The notes below the pieces were generated by a model. That model was not told the DNA's origin. It searched no databases and saw nothing but the letters and a program-made list of their open reading frames with translations. From the NCBI GenBank assembly GCA_016763095.1, contig JAESUK010000213.1:1-10093 (forward strand): a DNA stretch of 10,093 nt. The letters run 5' to 3'. The DNA comes from Alphaproteobacteria bacterium. GTDB taxonomy: Bacteria > Pseudomonadota > Alphaproteobacteria > Micavibrionales > Micavibrionaceae. Position numbers and translations under genes: made by a program. Below, piece by piece: positions 1 to 5,915 of this stretch; positions within the stretch are counted from its first letter, which is position 1, and each line of letters starts with the position of its first letter.

Positions 1-12
1 CAGTGATTCTCC

Positions 13-489
13 ATGTTCCATATTTTGTTCCGTATTTTTATAATAGTAATTCTCCTTGTGCCTACAAAATCGTTTGCAGGCGATGCCGACTCATTTATGT
101 CACTACGCGCTGACGAAGTATTTATGCGTTATGGGCCATCAACGGATCACCCTATTAAATGGGTGTATCACCAAAAAGGCTGGCCTATGAAAATTGTTCT
201 AAGGTTTGATCAATGGGTAAAAGTTATGGATGTAAGCGGTGAGGTGGGATGGATTCACAACAGCCTCCTCTCAACCAAGAAGCATGGAATCGCTCAGGCA
301 ATGGATGAAAAATCTTATGTGGTTCTAAAAAAGAGCAATAAAAAGGACTCATCTGGTGTTTTGCGTATTGAGGAAGGCACTTTACTCAAGGTCTATGGAT
401 GTGAAGAGGGTCTCTGTAAGGTAGGCGCATCGGGGTATAAGGGCTATTTAGAAAAAAAGTTGCTATGGGGCATTGTCCAAACTCAATAA
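13..489 (+). CDS. Secreted SH3-like domain protein (COG3807 type)
   Basis: Predicted exported protein of 158 residues. Residues 1-22 form a signal peptide (hydrophobic stretch FRIFIIVILLV, then KSFA with likely cleavage before Gly23), so it should act in the periplasm. Two bacterial SH3-like domains follow, about residues 30-88 and 100-155. The first shows the family pattern well: LRADEVFMRYGPSTDHP, WVYHQKGWP, then GWIHNSLL. Such domains are usually thought to bind cell-wall peptides or proteins, but no enzymatic residues are seen. Cys130 and Cys135 in the second domain could form a disulfide after export. The start is fixed by an in-frame TGA at 4-6, leaving ATG13 as the only reasonable start; no clear ribosome binding site is visible in the 12 upstream bases. 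Domain assignment is firm; the biological role is unknown. Confidence 0.82.
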   Translation: MFHILFRIFIIVILLVPTKSFAGDADSFMSLRADEVFMRYGPSTDHPIKWVYHQKGWPMKIVLRFDQWVKVMDVSGEVGWIHNSLLSTKKHGIAQAMDEKSYVVLKKSNKKDSSGVLRIEEGTLLKVYGCEEGLCKVGASGYKGYLEKKLLWGIVQTQ

Positions 490-491
490 TT

Positions 492-510
492 TGATATCCT
501 TGTTATATCA
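492..510. repeat. Short inverted repeat after the SH3 gene
   Basis: TGATAT (492-497) and ATATCA (505-510) form a perfect 6-bp inverted repeat around a 7-base spacer, just downstream of the SH3-protein stop codon. It has no T-run and little GC, so it is a poor intrinsic terminator. It could be an operator for the next gene at 603 or mere AT-rich chance. Confidence 0.3.
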
Positions 511-602
511 GCTGTTCTGGTTGATACACTAATTTGTACTTTCTATTCAACTTTTCATAAGGCGAGCATTTCTGCGCGCTATATTCATTTGCAGGTTTCT
601 AT

Positions 603-1613
603 ATGCGCTTGACGCCCGAAAAATCAGATCTGGTTGCCTTTGTCCATTCCCACATGGATAAAACGCTCTCTGCCACCGCAGAGGGCGCGACACCCAAAAT
701 CACAGATTATCTTTTGATGCTGTCTGGTCTCTATGTAGAGGCATGCTTTCTATTTGAAAAGCCAGACGAAACAATGGAAGCGGGGTTTTCCAAAATAGCG
801 GACATGTTAAGAGCACAGCCGTATGATGGCTCAATCTCTTCATGGACACTTCCTCATTCTCAACATATTGACCAAACATCAGAACAAGGGCGCGAGTTGT
901 CCCGTTTTGTTTTGGATGAATGGCAAGAATGCGAGTTCTCATATTTTGATTTTGTCTTATGGGTTCTGCAAAGCTATCTCACAATCTGGGAAAATGAAAA
1001 CATTCCAAGAGAAGAGAGCTTGCGTCTATTTATGGAATTCTCAACACGTTGCATGGCGTATGAGATTTCAGCCCAAGAACTATGTGACCTTGTGATCGAA
1101 ACCAAAATATCTAGCAAAGAATGGTCTCTAGCCGATGGTGTTTGTGGATTAAGTGCCTATGCTGGACACAGTTTTGGACATTGCACAGATGAATCGGCAC
1201 AGTGCTTTTTCGTTGATGCAGATGAACAATTTCAAACAATTATGTCTGTTATGACACAAGAAGCCTCTCGTATGGGTGTTCCTGCTGGAAGCAGTTGGCA
1301 TTTAGGAATGGCGGCAAATGATTGCCCCGCAGACCCACCGACGGAATTAATAGAAGCCATTAAGCCTATGTGTGATTCTTTCTTCAAGGCGTTATCAATT
1401 ATGACAGTTGAAGAACAAGCTGTTGCATGTGCAAAGGCAGCAGGGCGTATGCTTGCTGTTGTCGCAACAGGCGATACACCTGATATGCCCCATGATATAG
1501 CCAAGCCTCTCGCAATGGCGGCACTCATAGAAAGTTATAGAGGGCTTCGCGCGATGTACCCAAGCGTAAAATCTGATATTGATGCCTTTTCAGAAAATAT
1601 ATTTTCAGACTAA
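603..1613 (+). CDS. Unrecognised 336-residue protein upstream of fabA
   Basis: I do not recognise this protein. It has no signal peptide or membrane segment and looks soluble, mostly helical and cytoplasmic. It is rich in Cys (10 residues). A cluster of possible metal ligands lies in the middle: C181, H189, H193, C194 and C201, in the stretch CGLSAYAGHSFGHC and just after it. Other notable parts are an aromatic and acidic segment around residues 107-130 and a small-residue helix near 272-292. A GCAGG sequence about 8 bases before ATG603 supports the start. Codon use looks like that of its neighbours. The gene is separated by 113 bp from the SH3 gene and by 154 bp from fabA, so it is probably its own transcription unit or the end of one. 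From memory, a Fur-family regulator (irr) often stands in this position in other alphaproteobacteria; this protein has no visible Fur/Irr motifs. A real gene is very likely; its function is open. Confidence 0.78.
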   Translation: MRLTPEKSDLVAFVHSHMDKTLSATAEGATPKITDYLLMLSGLYVEACFLFEKPDETMEAGFSKIADMLRAQPYDGSISSWTLPHSQHIDQTSEQGRELSRFVLDEWQECEFSYFDFVLWVLQSYLTIWENENIPREESLRLFMEFSTRCMAYEISAQELCDLVIETKISSKEWSLADGVCGLSAYAGHSFGHCTDESAQCFFVDADEQFQTIMSVMTQEASRMGVPAGSSWHLGMAANDCPADPPTELIEAIKPMCDSFFKALSIMTVEEQAVACAKAAGRMLAVVATGDTPDMPHDIAKPLAMAALIESYRGLRAMYPSVKSDIDAFSENIFSD

Positions 1614-1628
1614 ATATTGATATATTTC

Positions 1629-1654
1629 ATATGGATAGATAAATACATCCATAT
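1629..1654. repeat. Inverted repeat ATATGGAT / ATCCATAT upstream of fabA
   Basis: ATATGGAT (1629-1636) and ATCCATAT (1647-1654) are perfect 8-bp inverted copies separated by 10 bases, which puts their centres 18 bp apart. The element begins 15 bases after the stop codon of the 336-residue protein. It may be a weak, T-run-free terminator of that gene, or an operator for a dimeric regulator of fabA. The symmetry is directly visible; the role is inferred. Confidence 0.45.
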
Positions 1655-1670
1655 CCGATCACTTCAATTG

Positions 1671-1690
1671 TTACAAATTATTACAAATTA
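1671..1690. repeat. Tandem 10-bp direct repeat next to the fabA promoter
   Basis: TTACAAATTA occurs twice with no gap, at 1671-1680 and 1681-1690. The copies lie one helical turn apart and end one base before the proposed -35 box of fabA. This position fits an activator site or an AT-rich UP element contacted by the RNA polymerase alpha subunit. The repeat is certain; the role is inferred. Confidence 0.5.
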
Positions 1691-1691
1691 T

Positions 1692-1720
1692 TTGCCCTTT
1701 AGGTCAAACCCTTTTATAAA
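1692..1720 (+). promoter_or_regulatory. Candidate sigma70 promoter of fabA-fabB-fabI
   Basis: TTGCCC (1692-1697, 4 of 6 to TTGACA), a 17-bp spacer and TATAAA (1715-1720, 5 of 6 to TATAAT). Transcription would begin near 1727, giving a leader of about 40 bases before the fabA ATG at 1768. It is the best promoter-like pair in the gap upstream of the three fab genes. Confidence 0.45.
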
Positions 1721-1767
1721 TACGTTCCATAACGATTTCACAACAAAAAGAAGAGCCTCGTATACCC

Positions 1768-2286
1768 ATGACATTAGAACCAAAATCAAGCTACTCCTAT
1801 GAAGACATTCTTACATGTGGAGAAGGAACTATGTTTGGCGAAGGAAATGCACAGCTTCCTTTACCTCCAATGCTTATGTTTAACCGTATTACCAATGTAT
1901 CTACTGAAGGTGGTGCATATGGTAAAGGTGTGATCGAAGCTGAATTTGATATCAATCCTGATCTGTGGTTTTTTAAATGTCATTTCAAAGGTGATCCTGT
2001 AATGCCTGGTTGCCTAGGGCTAGACGCTGTATGGCAACTTCTTGGCTTCTACCTTGGTTGGAAAGGTGAAAAGGGATCAGGGCGCGCACTTGGATTGGGC
2101 GAACTTAAATTATCTGAGCAAATCACACCTGACTCAAAATTGGTTAAATACGTCGTTGATATAAAACGCGTTATGTCAGGCAAGCTTGTGCTTGGTATTG
2201 GCGATGGTACAGTATATGTTGACGATAAAGTTGCATGTAAAGTATCAGGTATGAAGGTTGGCTTATTTGATAATTCGGCGTCATAA
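1768..2286 (+). CDS. fabA: 3-hydroxydecanoyl-ACP dehydratase/isomerase FabA
   Basis: FabA dehydrates 3-hydroxydecanoyl-ACP to trans-2-decenoyl-ACP and isomerises it to cis-3-decenoyl-ACP, the branch point of anaerobic unsaturated fatty acid synthesis. It acts in the cytoplasm as a homodimer with a hot-dog fold. At 172 residues it has the usual FabA length. The active-site segment FFKCHFKGDPVMPGCLGLDA is nearly identical to that of E. coli, with catalytic His72 and Asp86. The following WQLLGFYLGW and GRALGLGELK stretches, and the C-terminal KVGLF, also match. The N-terminus (YEDILTCGEGTMFG) aligns with E. coli FabA and supports ATG1768. The ribosome site is weak (an AAGAAGAG stretch about 12 bases upstream). 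It is the first gene of a likely fabA-fabB-fabI operon, 42 bp before fabB. Confidence 0.97.
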   Translation: MTLEPKSSYSYEDILTCGEGTMFGEGNAQLPLPPMLMFNRITNVSTEGGAYGKGVIEAEFDINPDLWFFKCHFKGDPVMPGCLGLDAVWQLLGFYLGWKGEKGSGRALGLGELKLSEQITPDSKLVKYVVDIKRVMSGKLVLGIGDGTVYVDDKVACKVSGMKVGLFDNSAS

Positions 2287-2328
2287 TTAATAAAAACAAA
2301 TATATTTATCTTACAAAAGGAGTTCATT

Positions 2329-3555
2329 ATGCGCCGTGTAGTTGTAACAGGTCTCGGAATAATTTCTTGTATCGGAAATGATAAAGAAGAAGTTTTAGAA
2401 TCATTAAAAGCAGGGAAATCGGGAATCACGTTCTCTCAGGAATATGCAGACCTTGGTTTCCGTTCTCAGGTACATGGAAAACCTGATATCAATCTTTCTG
2501 AAAAAATTAATAAGCGTCTTTGGCGTTTTATGGGAGATGCCGCAGGATATGTACATCTTTCTATGGAGCAAGCGATCGCAGATGCAGGACTTGAAGAAAA
2601 TGACATCATAAACGAACGCACAGGTATTATCGTGGGTTCCGGTGGTCCTTCAACAAGTGCGCAAGTCCTTGCCGCGGACATCACTCGCGAAAAGGGTCCT
2701 AAACGTGTTGGACCATTTGCTGTTCCAAAAGCAATGTCTTCAACGACATCCGCAACAGCTTCTACGAATTTTAAAATAAAAGGTGTGAATTACACAATTT
2801 CTTCTGCCTGTGCAACATCTGCACATTGCATTGGGAATGCTGCCGAGCTTATCCAATGGGGTAAACAAGACGTTATGTTTGCTGGTGGCGGAGAAGAACT
2901 TGATTGGGCTTTATCTGCATTGTTTGATGCAATGGGCGCTATGTCATCTAAATATAATGATGCACCTGAAACATCGGCGCGGGCCTATGACGCAGACCGT
3001 GATGGTTTTGTGATCTCTGGTGGTGGTGGAATTCTGGTTCTGGAAGAACTTGAACATGCCAAAGCGCGTGGTGCTAAGATTTATGCTGAAATTACTGGCT
3101 ACGGGGCAACCTCTGATGGTCATGACATGGTTGCGCCAAGCGGTGAAGGCGGAATGCGTGCTATGAAGAAGGCACTGGAAACAGTGAGCGGAAAAGTTAC
3201 TTATATTAACACACACGGAACATCTACGCCTGTGGGTGATATGGGCGAGATTGACGCTATTCGTGAAGTATTCACACCAATGGATCAAGATATTCCACAT
3301 ATCAGTGCAACAAAATCCATGACGGGTCATTCATTGGGTGCAACTGGGGCACAGGAAGCAATCTATTCTATCCTTATGATGGAAAATAACTTTGTCGCGC
3401 CAAGTATAAATATTAAAAATCTAGATGAGAGAGCAGAAGGCATGCCTATTGCGACTTCTCGTATAGATAATGTTGAGTTCGATACAATCCTATCCAATAG
3501 CTTTGGATTTGGTGGAACAAATTGCACATTAGCGATGTCAAAATATAAAGGATAA
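2329..3555 (+). CDS. fabB: 3-oxoacyl-ACP synthase I FabB
   Basis: FabB (KAS I) condenses malonyl-ACP with acyl-ACP and is needed to elongate the cis-3-decenoyl-ACP made by FabA. It is a cytoplasmic thiolase-fold homodimer. The 408-residue protein carries the full catalytic set: nucleophile Cys161 in ISSACATSAH, His296 in INTHGTSTPVGD, Lys329 in SATKSMTGH and His334 in the same motif. The glycine-rich end NSFGFGGTN is intact. The stretch FAGGGEELDW and the fabA linkage favour FabB over FabF. A strong AAGGAG (2317-2322), 6 bases before ATG2329, fixes the start. The 42-bp gap from fabA has no terminator and fabI starts 5 bp after the stop, so the three genes are probably one operon. Confidence 0.97.
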   Translation: MRRVVVTGLGIISCIGNDKEEVLESLKAGKSGITFSQEYADLGFRSQVHGKPDINLSEKINKRLWRFMGDAAGYVHLSMEQAIADAGLEENDIINERTGIIVGSGGPSTSAQVLAADITREKGPKRVGPFAVPKAMSSTTSATASTNFKIKGVNYTISSACATSAHCIGNAAELIQWGKQDVMFAGGGEELDWALSALFDAMGAMSSKYNDAPETSARAYDADRDGFVISGGGGILVLEELEHAKARGAKIYAEITGYGATSDGHDMVAPSGEGGMRAMKKALETVSGKVTYINTHGTSTPVGDMGEIDAIREVFTPMDQDIPHISATKSMTGHSLGATGAQEAIYSILMMENNFVAPSINIKNLDERAEGMPIATSRIDNVEFDTILSNSFGFGGTNCTLAMSKYKG

Positions 3556-3560
3556 TTATA

Positions 3561-4358
3561 ATGGGCATGATGACAGGTAAAAAAGGGTTGATTATGGGCG
3601 TGGCGAATGATCACTCCATCGCTTGGGGCATTGCGAAGGCTTTGCACGAACAAGGCGCAGAGCTTGCGTTCACATACCAAGTTGATGCTTTCAAAAAGCG
3701 CGTAGAACCATTGATTAAAAAAGTAGGATCAGACTTCCTTATTGAGTGCGATGTAACAAACGAGAGTGATATAGATCACGTTTTTGAAAAAATAACAGAT
3801 GAATGGGGCGAACTAGATTTTGTTGTTCACTCCCTTGCATATTCAGACAAAAACGAGCTTACAGGGCGTTATGTTGATACAACGCTTGAGAACTTCTCAA
3901 ACTCAATGCATATTTCTTGCTATTCCTTCACATCCGTAATGCGTCGCGCTGTGCCTTTGATGAAGAATGGTGGTTCCGCCATAACACTAAGTTACTACGG
4001 TGCAGAGAAAGTTATGCCTAACTACAATGTTATGGGCGTGGCTAAAGCAGCCCTTGAAGCCTCTGTACGCTATTTGGCAGCAGACCTTGGTCCTGACAAC
4101 ATTCGTATTAACAGCCTCTCTGCAGGGCCGATGAGAACGCTTGCGGGATCAGCAATTGGTTCAGCACGTAAAACATATAATTATAATGTTGTAACAGCAC
4201 CGCTACGTCGCCCTGTTGGATTAGATGAACTTGGGCAAACGGGACTTTACCTACTGTCTGATATGTCTGCAGCAGTTACAGGTGAAAACCATCATGTTGA
4301 TTGTGGCTTCAACGTAATTGGTATGTGTCCTTCGGATGACTGGGACAACCTTAAATAG
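3561..4358 (+). CDS. fabI: Enoyl-ACP reductase FabI
   Basis: FabI reduces trans-2-enoyl-ACP with NADH, the last step of each elongation cycle, as a cytoplasmic tetramer of the SDR fold. The 265-residue protein has the nucleotide-binding GVANDHSIAWGIA (residues 13-25), the active-site Tyr145, and the Tyr155-X6-Lys162 pair in YNVMGVAK. RINSLSAGPMRTLAGSAI is the substrate-loop region. The loop HSLAYSDKNEL puts Ala at residue 93, where E. coli FabI has Gly93, a site where substitutions lower triclosan sensitivity. ATG3561 is supported by AAAGGA overlapping the fabB stop; ATGs at 3567 and 3570 are alternatives with worse spacing. It is the last gene of the fab cluster. No intrinsic terminator is visible in the 53 bases before the next gene. 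Confidence 0.96.
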   Translation: MGMMTGKKGLIMGVANDHSIAWGIAKALHEQGAELAFTYQVDAFKKRVEPLIKKVGSDFLIECDVTNESDIDHVFEKITDEWGELDFVVHSLAYSDKNELTGRYVDTTLENFSNSMHISCYSFTSVMRRAVPLMKNGGSAITLSYYGAEKVMPNYNVMGVAKAALEASVRYLAADLGPDNIRINSLSAGPMRTLAGSAIGSARKTYNYNVVTAPLRRPVGLDELGQTGLYLLSDMSAAVTGENHHVDCGFNVIGMCPSDDWDNLK

Positions 4359-4374
4359 GATTCTTTGTCTAAAA

Positions 4375-4403
4375 TTGACATAACGATGTTATTTTGATAT
4401 ATT
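4375..4403 (+). promoter_or_regulatory. Near-consensus sigma70 promoter of the DUF1826-like gene
   Basis: A perfect -35 box TTGACA (4375-4380), a 17-bp spacer and TATATT (4398-4403, 5 of 6 to TATAAT). Transcription should start about 7 bases after the -10, at roughly 4410-4411. The ATG of the next gene is at 4412, so the transcript would have almost no leader. This is the closest match to consensus in the window. Confidence 0.6.
4380..4392. promoter_or_regulatory. Perfect palindrome between -35 and -10 boxes (possible operator)
   Basis: ATAAC (4380-4384), GAT, GTTAT (4388-4392): a perfect 5-bp inverted repeat with a 3-base centre. It begins on the last base of the -35 box and ends 5 bases before the -10. 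A dimeric regulator bound here would block RNA polymerase, as Fur-family repressors do, or could act on the spacer, as MerR-type regulators do. The half-sites GTTAT/ATAAC are also found in Zur boxes, but there they occur in the opposite order, so the link to Zur is weak. Confidence 0.4.
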
Positions 4404-4411
4404 CTTTCCTT

Positions 4412-5083
4412 ATGGGACGTTTACTTACCTTTAATGACGTTAGAAATTCTGAGAGTTGGAGAAAACAAATCCAGCTCTCCTCAAGTTTTGCGGCCACATT
4501 TACAGACAAACCAGTAAAATCACAAAACCTAATCCTATACAGAAGATCTTTTGATGGTAGCATGAAAGCGGCCTTTCGTGAGCTAACTCAGTTTTATTTA
4601 GACGAGTATGAGGTAAGCGCAAATGAAGGAAAAATTCTGTATGGAGAAGGGGCATTACAAATGTTCTCTCCAACAAAAGGCACTGATCACCTTTCTCTCC
4701 ATGCACAAAATGCTGCTGTAAAACTAACCGAGGATATTTCACGGTTCAGTAAGTTAGGTGGAAGAGGACAATACCTAAGGCTCAGAGTACAGGGCGGTGA
4801 ACTCACAAATATTGATAGTATATGGCATCACGATGGAGCCGCGACCAAGGGAATAAGATACTCAGGAGCACTTACACATGAAGTTCATAACGATGATGTA
4901 AGAAAAATTGTGGGAACAGATGCCGAAGTAATTGATGAAGCAAGAATTCTTATCGCGGATCACGGTGATGTTTGGCAACATAACGCCCCATCATTTTTCA
5001 ACCCATTTACCACAATGAAGCACAGAATACACAGAAAAGCCCCAATTGATGGGCAACCTGGTCTAATTCTAACATTACAATAA
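4412..5083 (+). CDS. DUF1826-like protein with HxD...H (cupin/dioxygenase-type) residues
   Basis: Cytoplasmic protein of 223 residues with no signal peptide or membrane segment. The C-terminal half resembles DUF1826 as I remember that family: an HxD pair (His139, Asp141 in WHHDGA), RYSGALTHEVHNDDV (residues 149-163, compare the family's TYRGPGTEW pattern), GDVW (185-188) and a final HRKAPIDG (His207, Arg208), like the family's HRSPP motif. HxD plus a distal His is the metal triad of 2-oxoglutarate/Fe(II) or cupin-type beta-barrels, so a metal-dependent oxygenase or metal-binding role is possible, but no reaction is known to me. A TTG at 4394 would add six residues but overlaps the -10 box; ATG4412 is preferred. 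No ribosome binding site is present, in keeping with a leaderless mRNA. In some proteobacteria DUF1826 genes accompany zinc-responsive COG0523 genes; none is visible here. Confidence 0.68.
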   Translation: MGRLLTFNDVRNSESWRKQIQLSSSFAATFTDKPVKSQNLILYRRSFDGSMKAAFRELTQFYLDEYEVSANEGKILYGEGALQMFSPTKGTDHLSLHAQNAAVKLTEDISRFSKLGGRGQYLRLRVQGGELTNIDSIWHHDGAATKGIRYSGALTHEVHNDDVRKIVGTDAEVIDEARILIADHGDVWQHNAPSFFNPFTTMKHRIHRKAPIDGQPGLILTLQ

Positions 5084-5088
5084 ATGCT

Positions 5089-5835
5089 CTAATGCACAGT
5101 AAGAATATTCTCTGCAATTAAGTCTGGAACATCTGAGAAGAAAGTATCAACACCCCACCTTTGTAGTTCTTGAGCGCGCATAGGATCGTTGATTGTATAC
5201 GCCAAAATTGGAACATTATATTCCATCAAATCCTCAACCTGTTCACGTGTTACAGTATTTCCGTTAATGTTAAGCGTAGAGACATGCAGCGCATCCGCAA
5301 GCGCACTCCAATCATCCTCATATTCAGCTCCAAGCAATAACCCACGAGACCAGTCTTCTGCAATTTCAAGCGCGGCCTCAAGGCTGGTCGCCTTAAAGCT
5401 AGAAATAAGAATCTTGTCATGAGCATCCCAAATTTGAGACAAAACATCCAACGCAACCTCCGCTGTTTCACGTTCACGTCCTGGGCATGGCTTGATTTCA
5501 AGGTTTAAACCTAAGTCATGCTCAAGAAGAACATCAACCGCTTCTTCAAGGGTTGGTATAGTCACACCAAAAAAACTATCTCCAAAACTGTATCCTGCAT
5601 CTAATTCTTTCAGCTCCTTGAGTGTAAAGTCTTTCACAAGACCCGAGCCATTCGTTAGGCGTTCAAGCTCCTCATCATGAAAAATAATTGGCACATCATC
5701 CTTGGTGAGTTTTACATCAAGTTCAACCCATTCGACACCAAGCTCAGCCGCTGCACGAATACTTTCAAGCGTATTTTCAGGCGCATATCCACATGCCCCA
5801 CGGTGTCCAATAACTTTAGGAAGTTTTAATGTCAT
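5089..5835 (-). CDS. ugpQ: Cytoplasmic glycerophosphodiester phosphodiesterase
   Basis: GDPD-family TIM-barrel enzyme of 248 residues that hydrolyses glycerophosphodiesters from phospholipid breakdown to glycerol-3-phosphate and an alcohol. Visible catalytic and metal residues: His11-Arg12 in GHRGACGYAPENT, Glu38 and Asp40 in VELDVKLTKD, His53 in IIFHDEELERLTNG, and Glu113 in LNLEIKP. The C-terminal FFSDVPDLI is also typical. There is no signal peptide, so it resembles cytoplasmic UgpQ rather than periplasmic GlpQ. The start is supported by AGGAGAT about 8 bases upstream. It lies downstream of pnp on the same strand, but a strong terminator ends just before its ribosome site, so its transcription needs read-through or a promoter I cannot identify. 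It runs tail to tail with the DUF1826-like gene, 5 bp apart. No ugp transporter genes are nearby, so the symbol rests on sequence only. Confidence 0.9.
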   Translation of the reverse strand: MTLKLPKVIGHRGACGYAPENTLESIRAAAELGVEWVELDVKLTKDDVPIIFHDEELERLTNGSGLVKDFTLKELKELDAGYSFGDSFFGVTIPTLEEAVDVLLEHDLGLNLEIKPCPGRERETAEVALDVLSQIWDAHDKILISSFKATSLEAALEIAEDWSRGLLLGAEYEDDWSALADALHVSTLNINGNTVTREQVEDLMEYNVPILAYTINDPMRAQELQRWGVDTFFSDVPDLIAENILTVH

Positions 5836-5850
5836 AGTAGTATCTCCTAT

Positions 5851-5894
5851 AAAAAAGAGCCTCCCACATAAATTAATATTGTTGGGAAGCTCTT
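5851..5894 (-). terminator. Intrinsic terminator after pnp
   Basis: On the minus strand, AAGAGCTTCCCA (5894-5883) pairs with TGGGAGGCTCTT except for an offset base near the loop and one G-U pair, followed by a run of six T (5856-5851). It starts about 20 bases after the pnp stop and is a textbook rho-independent terminator. Its T-run ends only a few bases before the AGGAGAT ribosome site of the phosphodiesterase gene. Confidence 0.85.
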
Positions 5895-5915
5895 ATAAAT
5901 TAGTATCCTTAAAGC

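Noticed and set aside
521..549. TTGATA-17 bp-TATTCA as a promoter for the 336-residue protein
   Set aside because: The -35 is fair but the -10 matches only three bases of consensus; too weak to list as a feature.
1617..1790. Short open frame of 61 codons starting just after the 336-residue protein
   Set aside because: It covers the intergenic control region, overlaps the fabA start, and has no ribosome site or recognisable sequence.
4387..4405. Full Zur box overlapping the -10 of the DUF1826-like promoter
   Set aside because: Only one TGTTAT half-site matches; the other half has too many mismatches to call a canonical Zur box.
4394..4411. TTG start at 4394 for the DUF1826-like protein
   Set aside because: It overlaps the -10 box of a near-consensus promoter and has no ribosome site; ATG4412 fits better.
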